Shown one piece after another: positions 10,258 through 22,241 of a DNA stretch of 64,000 nt. The stretch's first letter is position 1. The number at the start of each line of letters is the position of its first letter. The position numbers were made by a program, and so were the translations under genes. Source of the stretch: Cyanophora paradoxa. Its lineage: Eukaryota > Glaucocystophyceae > Cyanophorales > Cyanophoraceae. The notes under the pieces are model-generated. The model searched no databases, was not told the DNA's origin, and saw only the letters and a program-made list of their open reading frames with translations. Location of the stretch: assembly GCA_004431415.1 (NCBI GenBank), contig QPMI01000569.1:1-64000 (forward strand), read 5' to 3'.

Positions 10258-13200
10258 ATGGCGAGCGTGCAGCCAACCTGCAAGGAAAAGGCGGAGGGGG
10301 GCGTTTCCGCGGCCGATTGCACCTGCCCCAGCGGGTACGAGCTGCGAGGCAGTTTGTGCCAGGGTGCGTACCGGCCCGTTTCTGCGGCACGATTCTTTCG
10401 AGCTAAGGCTAGGGCCGCTGCCGAAGTGCTCGAATGGACCCGCCCGGGCCACCGCGCCGCCTGCACTTCAGGTCTCGAGTTAACGATCGGGCTCAGATAT
10501 CGACGAGTGTGCGACGATTTCTCCGGACGCAAACGCGCAGAAGTGCTTAAATGAGTGGGGCAGCTTCAAGCTGGTGCGCGCGCGTGCCGTTCCGGCCAAC
10601 CGCCGGGCGGAACTCGAGAGCCGCTCCAACCCCGGCCGTTCGCCGGCGCCAGACATGCAAGACGGGCTTCGAGTTCGACGGGAAGGCGTGCGTAGGTGCG
10701 TTTCCCGGCCCGCCGAGCCCCCTGGAGCCCCCGCAAGCCCGGCCGCGGCGCAGTGGACGACCCGTGCCGGGAGGCCGGCGAGGGCGTCGCGGAGTGCGAG
10801 GAGACTGCGGAGGGGCTCCGCGTCTCCTGCAAGCCCGGGTACACGCTCTCCGAGGAGGGGGCGGCGTGCCGGGAGGTGGACGAGTGCGCGGCCATCCTCG
10901 CGGGGCCGGGCGTCCTCGCCTGCGAGAACACCCCGGGCTCTTTCCTCCTCAAGTGCGCGGAGGGGTACGAGCCCCACGGCTCCCGCTGCGTCGACGTCGG
11001 TGCGTCCGTACGGGCGTAACCCCCCCTCCTCCCCACCCCCCCGACGCTCGCGAGCCGCAGACGAGTGCGCGGGGCTGGAGGGCTCGCTGGGCGACCGCCT
11101 CGCCGCCTCCTGCACCAACACCGACGGCTCCTGTGCGCCCCTTTGCCCGGGCCCTCGAGCCACGGAGGGTCCGGGGGGGTCCTCTTCGAGGAGCGGACGC
11201 CCCTCGGCTGACGCGGGGGGCGTGCAGACGAGCTGGCGTGCCTGCCCGGGCTGCTGGGCGACGGCAAGACCTGCTGCCCCGCCGGCCTCAAGCCCGACCC
11301 CGCCTCCTCCGACGGCGCCCGCTGCGTCGGTGCGCCCGCTCCGGCGCGCCGCCGCCGCCTTCTCGCGCTGAGGCCCGCCGGGTGGGCAGACGTGGACGAG
11401 TGCTCGGGGGAGCCGGCGCCGTGCAGCCCGCTCGTCACCTGCTCCAACACCGAGGGCTCCTTCCGGTGCGCCCCCGTCGCCGGGGGGCAGCCGGGTGGGC
11501 GAGACGATCGCCGGGACGTGCGTTGGCGCCGGGGGCGCGCCGATGGCCGCCGCAGGTGCGGGGTGTGCCCGGAGGGGTACGAGGGGGACGGAAAGGGCCC
11601 CGGCGGCTGCCGCGACGTCGACGAGTGCGCCCCGGGCGGGAAGGGCGCCCGCGCCTGCGCCGCCGGCCGCGAGGTGCGCGAGGGCCCGCCCCCGCCCTTC
11701 GCTCCGGTCCCTGCCTCTCACCTCCCGCGGCAGTGCGTGAACACGCCGGGGGGCTACGAGTGCTCGAAGTGCCCGCGGGGCTTCGTCGAGGAGGGCCCCA
11801 CGCGCTGCGTCGACGTCGGTGCGCGCCCCGCGGCGCTGCGAGGGCCGGCGGGGCTCGCCTCGCGTCGGGCCGGCCTGACCCGGGGCGCGACGGCAGACGA
11901 GTGCAAGGGCGAGCCCTGCGACCCCCTCACCCAGGCCCGCCCCGCCTCCCCCTCCCTCCCCCCCCCCTCCGCTCTCCTGCGCCGCCCCGTTTGACGCCGC
12001 GCCGCGTGCCGCGCAGTGCAAGAACACCGAAGGGGGGTACCAGTGCGGCCCGTGCCCGCGGGGGTACGAGGGCGACGGCAAGACCGGCTGCAAGGGCGCG
12101 TCGCCTGCGACCCATCCCCCCCCTCCCCCCCCCCCCCCCTCCTAACTCTGCGGGCCGGCGCAGACGTGGACGAGTGCAAAAAGGGCGTGCCCGGATTCGA
12201 GCCGGCGACCCAGACGTGCACGAACACGGAGGGGTCCTTCAAGTGAGCGGCGGCGGGCCGGGCCCTCCAGGCGCCGGGCGGGCCCCCGGCTGACCGCTCC
12301 CCCAGGCTGGAGTGCCGGGCGGGGTACGAGCAGAAGGGGGCGCGCTGCGTCGACGTGGACGAGTGCGCGCGGGGCACGGCCGCCGGCCTCGACGCCGCCT
12401 CCGAGACCTGCCAGAACACCCCCGGTGCCCCCTGGAGCGCCCGAAGTAGATGTAAATCTTCCCCCGGCTCGGCTGACGGCCCCGAGCCGTGCAGGGTCGT
12501 ACCGGATCGCGTGCAAGCCGGGGTTCCTCGACCGTGGCGACGGCAAGTGCGCCGGTGCGCAGCCGCCGGCGCCTGCGCGCGCCCCGCGGCGTCCCGCGGC
12601 CGCTTAGCGGGGGGCGGGCCCCAGACGTCGACGAGTGCGGGGAGCTGAAGGAGCGGCTGGACCCCAACGCCTTCTGCGAGAACCTCCCGGGGTGCCCCAG
12701 CCGCCCCGAGCCCCGCCCGCTTCCTGACGGGCGCCCCGGACCCTGCAGGTCGTACAAGATCGGCTGCAAGCCGGGGTACAGGGGCACGGGGCCGGAGTGC
12801 GAGGACGTGGACGAGTGCGCGGAGGGGCCGGCCCGCTTCGACCCCGAGATCCAGTCCTGCACCAACACCGACGGCTCCTTCAGGCCCGCCCGGGCCCCGC
12901 CGACAGCCCCGCACCCGGGGCCCTCGGGCAGCGCCCTGACGCGCGGCGCGCGTTGCAGGGTCGAGTGCAAGCCGGGGTTCGCCCTTTCGAAGGAGGGGGC
13001 GGCCTGCGAGGACGTCGACGAGTGCGCGGGGCGGGGCCCGCCGGGATTCGACCCCGCGTCCGAGTCGTGCAAGAACCTGCGGGGCTCCTTCAAGATCGAG
13101 TGCAGGCCGGGGTACGAGCAAACCGCCTCCGGCGCCTGCCGCGACGTCGGTCCGTGTACCTTCTCCCATTGGGCCCGTTCATTACCCTCCTGCTGCTCAC

Positions 13201-14898
13201 CGCGTACCCCGCCGCCAGACGAGTGCTCGGTGCTGCCGAACGGCGGCTGCGACCCCCACACGACGTGCACCAACACGCCGGGGGTACGGAGTTGTCGGGT
13301 TTTTCATACAGGACTGTCCGTACCCTCCTCACTTCTTCTCCAGGGTTATGAGTGCGGGGTCTGCCCAGTGGGCTGGACCGGAGACGGGAAGACGGGGTGC
13401 AAGGGTACGTCTATTTCGCTTTGTTTCGTTCGCTTCGCCCGCTGCGGTCCGAGCCGGCGCCCCGCGCAGACGTCGACGAGTGTGCTCCAGGGCAGAAGAA
13501 CCCCTGCGACCCGCTTTCCAAGGCAGGCAAATCCATCTCCTGCCCAACGCCCCGGCTGACGCCGTACCCCCGCAGTGCGAGAACACGCAGGGAGGGTACC
13601 AGTGCGGTCCGTGCCCGCCGGGGTACGACGGCGACGGCGCGGCGGGCTGCCGCCTCGCCGCCCCCAAGACAGTCTGGCCGGCCCCGCAACCGCAACCGGA
13701 GGCGGCGAAGGCGAAGGAGGCGGCAGGGGTAGAGAAAGAGGAGGCGGGGGGGAGGGCGGCGATGGCCGTGCCGGAGCCGGAGCCGGGCTCCTCCGTGTGG
13801 GCCACCCCCAAGGGCGCCCGGGGCGCGGCGACGGCGGCGGCGGAGGAGGAGGAGGAGGAGGGGGAGGAGGAAGAAGCCCCCGAAAAGGAGGAGGAGGCGG
13901 AGGAGGCGGAGGAGGCAGAGGGCGGCCCGGGGGCGGGGACGACGAGGTGGGGGAGCCACCCGGCAGCACCTGCCGAGCCGCCCGCCCCGGCGCCGGCCCC
14001 CGCGTCCGCCGCGGCACCGCCGGCGGCACCGCCGGCACCGGCACCGGCTTCGGCCGCGGCGGCGCCTTCCGCCCCGACACCTCCCGTCCCCACGCCCTCT
14101 CCAGCGATCTCCGCCCCCGCCCCCGCGCCAGCGCCAGCGCCGGCGGCGGCGGCTGCGGGCGCCTCGGCCGCCTCGGCGGCGCGGGGGGCGGCGGGGAGGG
14201 GGCCACCCGGCGGGGCCGGCGTTCGCGGGGGCGGACCGGGATGGGGACGGCGTGCTCACGTACGACGAGCTCCTCGCCGCCCGCGTCGGCACCCCCGCCG
14301 AGGCGCGCCCCGCCGGCGCCCCGCCCCGCCCTGGGCGCCGCTCAGCGTGGCCCGTGGGGCGCAGGTGGAGGTGTTCCTGGCGCACGCGGACACGGCCCCG
14401 CGCAACCTCGTCGTCACCGTCGCCGAGGCACTCGCCCTCCTCGTGCGCCCGCCCCGGCGCATAGGGGGGAGGGCCCGAGCCAAGAGCGAGATGGGAGGGC
14501 GGAGGAGGGCGGCGAGCGCGGGAGGGGTCGCGGGGCGACTGACGGTCGAGGCGGCGGCGCAGGCGGCGTCGAAGGGCGCGGGGGCGGGGGCGGCCCTCCG
14601 CGTGGACGACGAGCCGGAGGCGCTGCAGGGCTACCTGGTCCGCCCGCTTCCCCGGCCCCTCCACTTGCTGCCCCGCGTGCCCGTGCTTTGTGCCGACGGC
14701 GGCGCGCAGGACCTCTGGTCGCCCGAGGCCGGCGCCGGCGGCATGGAGGCCTGGCCGGAGCTGGAGGCCGAGGCGGGGGCCCCGGGGGCGGCGCGGGGCC
14801 TCGTCGTGGGGGAGGAGGCGGCGGGGGACTGGGACGCTCCCGCCGCCTCGGGGGCGTGCGACGAGGGCCCCCACCAGACCGACTGCGACTTCGCCTAG
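10258..14898 (+). CDS. Multi-EGF (calcium-binding type) protein with EF-hand and Pro/Ala linker
   Basis: A cysteine-rich protein built from roughly 13-15 calcium-binding EGF-like modules, one or two per exon, with introns after the C-terminal cysteine. Module starts read DIDEC near 10500, EVDEC near 10875, DVDEC near 11390, 11620, 12165, 12353, 12624, 12805, 13014 and 13470, with variant DEC or DEL starts between them. Inner motifs such as CTNTEGSF, SYKIGCKPGY, FKIECRPGYE and YQCGPCPPGYDGDG are typical of fibrillin/thrombospondin EGFs. After the last module come an acidic and Pro/Ala-rich linker (13680-14200), an EF-hand loop DRDGDGVLTYDE (14233-14268), and a C-terminal part with GAQVEVFLAHAD and ending HQTDCDFA. 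The start MASVQPTCKEKAEGG has no signal peptide, odd for disulfide-rich modules, so a missed upstream exon is possible. Several modules are truncated or degenerate. Confidence 0.8.
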
Positions 14899-15430
14899 GC
14901 GGCACCGGGCAGCCTCGTGATCACTGCGCGCAAGTTCAATGCACTGATGCATATATGCAATTTCCACTGGTGCCAGGCGAGGCTGGAGGCCGCGCGCGCA
15001 CCGCGCGGCCCGAAAATCACGTGCACCGAGTTAGTGGCCATCGGACGTCGACTCTACCGCAGCTGCAGTGCACCGTGCTGGTCCGTCGTGCACCACGCGA
15101 AAGACCGTCGGACACCTTGATGCTTCGATCGCCCCGCCGATGCAACTTGGCAATATGTATTATTGAAATCGATTTTCGAAACTTGCGTTCGAAATCTTCG
15201 ACGACATCATCATGATACTATGATACTATGCATATGCATATGATAAGCCTTAAGCTTCAGCTTCGGCCAAAGAAAAAACCGTGAATTCGAAACTTGAAAT
15301 TTCTTGAAAGGCTTAGCGCCTTCGACTCGAGCACTGCGGCACTGCAGCGGCAGAAGTTACTCAAGCCTGCCTAGGGCCCTATAGGCTAGGCCTTCAAGAC
15401 CTTCGAATTCTCACTGCGAATTCGAATTTC

Positions 15431-15701
15431 GACGTCGACCTGGCGGCCCAATTAGTGGGGCCATTTCTCTAGATCTGCTCGATTTCTCGTCTCTTCTCGA
15501 TCTGTCTCGAGCTCTGTGTCTTTTCTTTTTTATTGTCGATTTTGGCTCTTTGTCTTATGTTATGGACGCGTTGCGACCCGGACCCAGCCGGAGTCGAACC
15601 AACGACTAAGGGGTGTCAAGGCGGCAGTTCTACCAATAGGCCATCTCGCGAGAGGCTAGTGATTCCCCGAATCATCCCGGGTCCTCACACTGCACGCAAC
15701 A
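15431..15701 (-). repeat. tRNA-derived SINE-like element, copy A
   Basis: Read on the minus strand, this begins with an RNA polymerase III promoter of tRNA type: box A TGGCCTATTGG (15633-15643) and, 32 bases later, a perfect box B GGTTCGACTCC (15590-15600), the usual spacing for a tRNA. The acceptor and anticodon stems do not pair properly, so it is not a working tRNA. A tail of about 150 bases containing tctcg repeats and a short A-rich run follows. Copy B is identical by eye. Confidence 0.7.
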
Positions 15702-16865
15702 TCCCCCCCGCCACGGTGCTATACAAATGAATTCGCACACACCAAGACAAATGGCTAGGGATATGACTGCAGTGTCCATCTGTGTCAAGTCGAGAGATGA
15801 GCCTACGGGAACAAGCCTTTCGGACATCGGACCGGGTGGAGCTATTGTACTGGAGAAAGGGGCCTATACCTGCCTAGAAGCACTGCCTACACCTGCCTAG
15901 AGAGCCGAAGCAGAGCAGAGCTACTATAACCCCCCTCAGGACAAGGGCGCCTACAGAGAGGACCGATGTATAAGCGAGGATGAGGTCGAAGCGGCTGAGC
16001 CTGAACTATAGCCCTCAATTTGGCAGGGAAGAAGCGCACTAAGAGAGCAAGGCCGACTAACCCCAGGGAGGGCCGGAAACCGGAGCCCGTGAGAGCCCGG
16101 GTGAAAACCGGCAGGCGCACAGCATCGCCGGCCGCAGCCGGCGACCTGTGCTCCTCGGCCGAGAGATACCTCCTCCAGCTGGCGCGCGCGCGCGCGGAGT
16201 CCGCTGCGGCGGGGGTTGGGAGGCCCCGGGCCGCCCGAGTGCTCAGAAGCACGTCGCCTCGCCAGGAATCCAAGCATCTGTGCGGCCGCGACGCCCACGG
16301 CCGCGACGCGGGCGTGCACTCACACGACCGACGATCATCTGCGCGGGCGCAGCGCAGGTCGCCGGCCCCATAGCCGCGGGCGGCCGATCGCTGCCGCAGA
16401 GAAGTGCTTGGGCTGAACGAGAGAGCAGCTGCTGAAGCCGCCGCTGGTGTCCGCTGGAGTAGCTCGCCGAACCGACCCACGGAGCGGATTCCTAACGGAC
16501 GCGCGGCTAACCAGCTAGAGGAGGGCTAAAGGCACCGCCGAGGCGATTCGCGGCAGCCGGAGAGGCGCCCAGCGGGCAGGAGCCCGCTACCTACTTTCTC
16601 TCCAGGTCGGGGTACGCGAATCCCCCCGCCACGGTGATCTCGACCCCGAGATCCTTCCGTGCGGTTCCATTGCTGCATTTCACCTCACAACTCGCGATCT
16701 CAACCTCGGTCACATGCCGCACGTGACACCCACTCATGATCACACAGCCGCAACTGCCGCTTTTTCCGCGCGCGCAGTTTCTAGGCTCTTCGGCGGCCAC
16801 CGATGCAGGTGCCGGGCTTATCGGGGTACCGCGATGCAGCGGCCCTCAGCCAGCGCTTCCTAGCG

Positions 16866-16935
16866 CCCCGCGTGGGATTCGAAGCCCGGTCTATCCCTCG
16901 TCGGGAGTCGAACCAGGTCCGTTAGCAGCCCCCAT
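16866..16935 (-). repeat. tRNA-like 3' half interrupted by the repeat
   Basis: On the minus strand, GGGGGCTGCTAACGG is followed by ACCTGGTTCGACTCCC, which resembles an anticodon arm, short variable loop and T arm of a tRNA. The 5' half is replaced by the truncated repeat at 16933-16974. A second TTCGAA-type T-loop-like motif lies next to it. The stems are not complete enough to call a functional tRNA. Confidence 0.35.
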
Positions 16936-16974
16936 GTTATGGACGCGTTGCGACCCGGACCCAGCCGGAGTCGA
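16933..16974 (-). repeat. Truncated copy of the SINE-like element
   Basis: About 42 bases (tatggacgcgttgcgacc through the start of box B) match the middle of the 271-base element and abut the left end of copy B, so copy B and this fragment form a partial tandem dimer. Confidence 0.75.
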
Positions 16975-16975
16975 C

Positions 16976-17246
16976 GACGTCGACCTGGCGGCCCAATTAG
17001 TGGGGCCATTTCTCTAGATCTGCTCGATTTCTCGTCTCTTCTCGATCTGTCTCGAGCTCTGTGTCTTTTCTTTTTTATTGTCGATTTTGGCTCTTTGTCT
17101 TATGTTATGGACGCGTTGCGACCCGGACCCAGCCGGAGTCGAACCAACGACTAAGGGGTGTCAAGGCGGCAGTTCTACCAATAGGCCATCTCGCGAGAGG
17201 CTAGTGATTCCCCGAATCATCCCGGGTCCTCACACTGCACGCAACA
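16976..17246 (-). repeat. tRNA-derived SINE-like element, copy B
   Basis: Direct repeat of 15431-15701, offset by 1545 bases and identical by eye over 271 bases. Box A is at 17178-17188 and box B at 17135-17145 on the minus strand. The shared right boundary (cacgcaaca) is followed by unrelated sequence in the two copies, which marks it as an element end. Confidence 0.75.
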
Positions 17247-18700
17247 CTTATCTTTCTTCGTGCTCTTGTCTTAGTTCTTTTGCTTTTTTGTCTTTATGCC
17301 CCCTGGGCAGCCCCCGCAGTGCCACGGTGCTGGTGTCTATAGCTAGAGACTGTGGCCGGTAATTCACCAAAAAAAAGGGGCCATTTCGAATTTTATATTC
17401 GGCGTCTTACATTTGTTCGCGGTCGTCATGATCACGGGCGTCGAGTCGCCATCGACGTTAGACCGTCTGACGCGGTCAAACTTGAAAGTTGAAACCTGGA
17501 ACTTGAAAGTCCCGACCGTCGGACTCGGGCGAACCCCCATATCCCATTTTCCGAACATGTGCCACCTGCGCATGCCACGGTGCACGCGCGCCGCGCGCGC
17601 CCGGTGCGGCGCCGCAGCGGCGGTGCGCGCGCCGATCGCGATGATCATGATGCGTCGAGTCGCCGTCGACGGCGCTCGACGCGTCGGTGCACCGCGAAAT
17701 GCGCATGCGCCGTTTAGATGCCGTTTTAAAATTTCAAGTTTTTTATATTTTTTAGATTGTGACAGCCGCGGCCCGCCGGCGCCAGCTAGGCCGCGCCGGC
17801 CGCGGCGGATCCGGACTCGGGATGACCGTCGGACGGTCTTCGTACCAGATGCTACGGTAGTGATCGGGAGTTTCATGATCACGTGGCGCGGGAGGAGCCG
17901 CGGGATGGATGCCCTTCCGCCCAGAAGCCACCTTTCTACCTCCTTCCCCCCTTCCGATGCGAATTGGCCGGCTTGCCCAAAAAGTCGATGTGAAAAAAAG
18001 ACAAAAAAACGCGCCGTTTCAGGGACGGACTCAAACACGACACCGGAGTCCTGACCGAAGCTGATGCATGCATGCGCATAATCATATTGGCCGGGGGGTA
18101 GATCCTGCTGCGCCTAGGCTAGGCTTAGCCGCTGTCATGAGCTCGAGCTGCGCCGCTGCGAGCTCGAGTACCGTGAATCCGTGATACGCTCTGCTACGCA
18201 ACGAATCCCGTAGCCGCCGGTTCTTATCGCTCCCTTGAAGAGTCCCTTCAAGCTCCAGGCTCCAGCTAGTCTCACACGCCGCGGCGTTGACGTTCAACGT
18301 CGATCATCGACATCATAGTAGTACGTGCACCTTGTTCAGCGCCGGCGCCTCGAATTCATGATCAGGCCTGAGCTCGAGGCTTCCCGCGCACCGCGCAGAG
18401 TCGATTTATCATAGTATAGCTAGCTCCCGGGGGCCGTGCCCACGCGCACGTGCACAGCGACGCTCTGGCGTAATGTCACTATCCTAGGCCTGCTGATCGA
18501 CTGGCCCACCAGCGGCGCGGCTGCAGCCACCGGGCATCTCAGTGTGACAGCTTCTACTAGGCTAGCGCAGCTGCAGCTGCGGCGCACGTCTACATCAGCG
18601 GGCCGCGCCGGCAGGAGCGCTAACAGCTGCGCGGCGCGCGGCCGCGGAGACGCGCCCGGCCCTTGAGGGGACGCGTACGGGCCGCGTCACTGCGGTGGCG

Positions 18701-21700
18701 ATGGAGCAGGACATGAGCGATGAGGATTTTCTCCGCCTGCCGGGTGCAGGTGCGTCTCAGCCTGCAGCCGCGCCCGCCAGCGGTCATGATCAGATCGCGT
18801 CTCCCTGCGAGCCGGCATTAGACCGCGGCTCCGATCGCTCCCAGCGCATCTGCATGTGATCATGACAGGACGGGGTCTGACCCCTCGCTCGTCGCGCTGC
18901 AGAGCCGATGGACGTCGGCGTCTCCTGGCACGGCGTCGGCGAGCTGGAATTTCAGGGGCGCTCGGCGACGGACGCGAGCGACGGGATGTCGACTGTGCCG
19001 GGCAGCCCCGAGCGGGACCGCGACGGCGAGGGCGCCGCCAAGGAGCGGCGCGAGTCCACCTCCAGCTCCCTGCAGCTGCCCACAGACAAATTCCTCTCGA
19101 TTCTCGGTGCGTTTGCGCTCCTGCGCATGCGCATGCGCCCCGCGGCCGCGGCCGGCATGGAGCGCGCACTTTTCAAATTTGATTCGAAGCGCTGATTACA
19201 AAAACGTTAACTAATTAATATTCGCGTCGTGTGACATTCGTTCAGACCACCGGGGCTTCGGGGCGTCGGGCTTCGGGGTGAAGCTGGAGCCGCGCGAGGC
19301 GCGCCTGACGAGCGTCGGCTCGGACCGGGACCTCGAGGCCGGCTTCGAGTTCGGCTTCTTCCCCTCGGAGCGCGCGCACCCCGCCGCCGTCCAGATACCG
19401 GTCCGTCCCACATGCACACCTGCAAGGCTGGAACCCGAATAGATTTGATCGGGCGGGGGGGCCGGCGCGGGCGCAGACGTTCTCGCAGGGGAGCGTGAGC
19501 CATCTGCCGCCCCTCGAGATCGACTCGTTCCGCTCCTCCTCCCCCCACGGCCACGAGCGCTCCGCCGGCGCCGCGGGGCCGGCCGCCTCGTCCGCGGGGG
19601 GCCGCCCGCGATCGGGATCGGGGCCGGGGCCGGCCTCGGGGCCGGCGGGCCCCCTCGCGTACTCGAGCTTGCCGGCGTCGCCCGCCGAGTCTCCGCCCGT
19701 CCCCAGCCCGCACGCCTGCGGGATCAAGCAGGAGCGCGCCGCGGCCTCCTCGCCCCGCCTCGGCCTCCTCTCCCTGCAGCTCCCGCCCGGCGAGACCCTC
19801 CCGAACCTCAAGCGGCGGAGGAGCGTCGACTCGAACGCGGGGAGCGTCAGCTCGCCCCGCATCTCCGCGTCGGGGCGCGCCAACGCCGGCGGCGGCGGCG
19901 GCGGCGGGGCCGGGGCGGGGCGGGAGGGGGCGGGCTCGGAGGAGGAGGAGGAGGAGGACGAGGACACGGGGGCGGACGCGGAAGAGGGTAGCGACGAGCA
20001 GGAGCCCGACAGCCCCGGCGGCGAGGCGCGCCCCGCCCCGCCCCGGCCCGCCCCGCCGCGCACCGCCGGCGGCTGACGGTGGCTGGGGGCGGGCAGGGGG
20101 CGTGGGGCTCGGCGAGCTGCAAGGAGAAGAAGGTCCCCTTCGAGCAGCTCCTGCCCCTCATGGGCCGCTCCCTCGCCCAGGTCCCCTCTCCGCTTCCGAC
20201 TAAATCTAAACATCGCATCCGAAGACTTGATCGTAACTCGGCGGGGGCGCAGGCGGCGAAGGCGCTGAACATGTGCCCGACGACGCTGAAGAAGATCTGC
20301 CGGCGGTACGGGATCTCGCGCTGGCCCTCCCGCAAGCTCCACCGCATCGCCCGCGAGGCCAAGCTCGACACCGAGGGCCTCCTCAAGTCCGGCGGGTCCG
20401 CCCGTGCCGCCCCGCCGCCCCGCCCCGCCCCGCCCCCGATCGCGAGCCGGGCTTTTCCTTCCACGGCTGCGAATAAGAACCACTAGCTATATATATATAG
20501 AGCTCGAGCCCACTCCATCATCGGGGAAGTGTTCTAGAGAGCTCGAAGTAATTATAAATTCCGAGCTGGCTCGCGCGCACGGCCCTGACGCGAGGAATTG
20601 CACCGCGCAGGCTGGAGACGCTGCTGGTGGAGTCGGGGATCCGCAAGGTCAACTCGATCGCATTCACCCGCAAAGGTCCGGCCGCCTACGCGGACCCCGT
20701 CTAGAGAGAATATACAAATGAATAAATTGGTTTAATTTCTTTGATTTGTTGGCCGAGAAAATGCGTCGAATTTCGATGTAATTCGAGTTCCCTGCCGCAT
20801 CTCCTAAATCTACTCGGCAGACCTGATGCCGAAGCGGATGATGGCCTCGCAGCAGCAGCAGCAGCAGCAGCCGTGGACGACTCAGGCCCACCAGGCCTCC
20901 CAGCAGGCCGCCCAGCAGGCCGCCTCGGGGCCCAAGGGGCACCCCCCGACCCGCAGCGCCACCGCCGCCGCCGCCGCCGGCGCCGCCGCCGCCGGCACCT
21001 CCCCGGAGCTGCGGGGGCAGCAGGGGCCGTCGCCCCGGCAGGGGCCGGTCCCGACCGCGGCCGCCGGCGCCGTGAGCGTCGTGCCGCTCAAGTCCGGATC
21101 CCCCGCGTCGTGGCCGCCGCCTCGTCGGCGCAGACGTGCGCGGGGCCCCGCCCGCTCCCCCCGGCGCCGCGCTCGCCATCGCCTCTTCCGCCGTCGCGGC
21201 GCGCACTCCGCCCACCGGCCCACCGTCCCCGCCGCCGCCTCCCCGCCGGCCGCCGCCCTGCCCCGCCGGCCCTCGGCCTGCCCCCCGCCCCCTCGGTCCC
21301 GGCGCCCTGGCCGCGCATGCGCATGCGCAGGCGGCTGCGATGTCGACGCCGCCGCTGGGCCCGGCGAATGCGGCGGGGAGCCCGGAGGAGGGCGGGGCGG
21401 CGGGCTCGCACTCGTCGCCGCCGCCGTCGCTGATGGACGAGGAGGAGGAGCAGGACGCCTCGGTGGACCCCGTGCTCCCCGCCCCGCCCCGCCCCGCCCC
21501 GGCCCGGCCCCCGCGTCCTCCTCACGCCGCGGGCCGCGGCCGGCGCAGGGGACGGTCGTCTCCGTGAAGGTCACCTTCGGCTGCTGCGGCGAGATCATGC
21601 GCTTCCGCGCCTGCCCCCAGGTCCGAACGAGATCGAGAATAGAATAAACATCCAGCACCCTGGCCCAGGGAATTCGGCGCTCGCGTTGATCGCGAGTGCA

Positions 21701-22241
21701 GCGGACGACGCTGGGGCAGGTGGAGCGGCGCGTCGCCGAGGGCTGCTCCCGCCTCGCCGCCTGCCCGCGCCCCCACGCCTACAAGCTCCGCTTCACCGAC
21801 GAGGACGGCGACCAGGCCCGTCCCCCCGGCCCCGGGCCCCGCCGTCTTAGTCTCGTTTTAGCTCGCAGCCGGCGCCTTGAGCTTGAGCTTGAGCTTCCTG
21901 CCAGTTGAACTCGCGGCTGACGTCGGGTTGGCTCGCAGGTCATTCTGAACCGCCCGGCGGATCTGCAGGAGATGTTCTCCATCGCCACCGCCCACATGGG
22001 CCGCAAGGTGAGACGAGCCACCCCTAGGATCTCAAGCCTGCCTTCTTTCTAGCCGGCCTGCAGCTGGCCCGAGATGAATGACCGCTCGCTCGCTTGCAAT
22101 TGGCTGACTCGCTCGCGCGCGCGGCTGCGGCAGGCGCTGATCAAGGCGCTGCCGTCGTTCAACAGCGCGGACGCCCCCGCGCAGCCGACGTCGGCATCGA
22201 ACCCGGCGCCCAACGCCGCCCCCGCCGGCACCTGGTGCTAG
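18701..22241 (+). CDS. NLP-like RWP-RK transcription factor with PB1 domain
   Basis: A DNA-binding regulator of the RWP-RK family. In plants the RWP-RK plus PB1 arrangement defines NIN-like proteins, regulators of nitrate response. Exon 1 starts [14 protein letters not shown]; exon 2 (from 18903) is [17 protein letters not shown] long Ser/Pro exon (19490-20030) carries a basic [10 protein letters not shown] and an acidic run [11 protein letters not shown]. The RWP-RK domain spans an intron: [16 protein letters not shown] joined to [20 protein letters not shown] and [12 protein letters not shown] (20130-20345), with the signature RWPSRK. A Gln run follows (20850). The PB1 domain is on three exons: [17 protein letters not shown] (21555), [12 protein letters not shown] (21780) and [20 protein letters not shown] (21940). 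The stop is TAG at 22239-22241 after NAAPAGTWC. No GAF-like nitrate-sensing N-terminal domain is recognisable. Confidence 0.85.

Larger units (their letters stand above)
14899..18700. other. Gene-poor 3.8-kb region with tRNA-derived repeats
   Basis: No gene I can support. It holds two 271-base direct copies of a SINE-like element, a partial third copy and a tRNA-like remnant (listed separately). Bases 15950-16500 are GC-rich with overlapping ORFs on both strands and no domain. Bases 17344-18060 are AT-richer, hold an ORF of 213 codons on + with no recognisable domain, and contain the duplicated motif cgtcgagtcgcc(a/g)tcgacg near 17440 and 17655. Confidence 0.5.

Noticed and set aside
13411-15215. 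Long ORFs opposite or out of frame with the EGF gene
   Set aside because: They are shadows of the Pro/Ala-rich linker. The EGF and EF-hand motifs place the coding frame on the + strand.
15590-15650. Functional tRNA gene on the minus strand
   Set aside because: Box A and box B are good, but the acceptor and anticodon stems do not pair and the segment is part of a repeated 271-base element.
15887-16480. 197-codon minus-strand ORF with a possible hydrophobic segment
   Set aside because: Three frames on both strands are open in this GC-rich block, there is no domain, and no splice-consistent partner exons were found.
17413-18054. 213-codon + ORF
   Set aside because: No recognisable domain, composition unlike the neighbouring genes, and it spans small dispersed repeats; probably chance or an old element.
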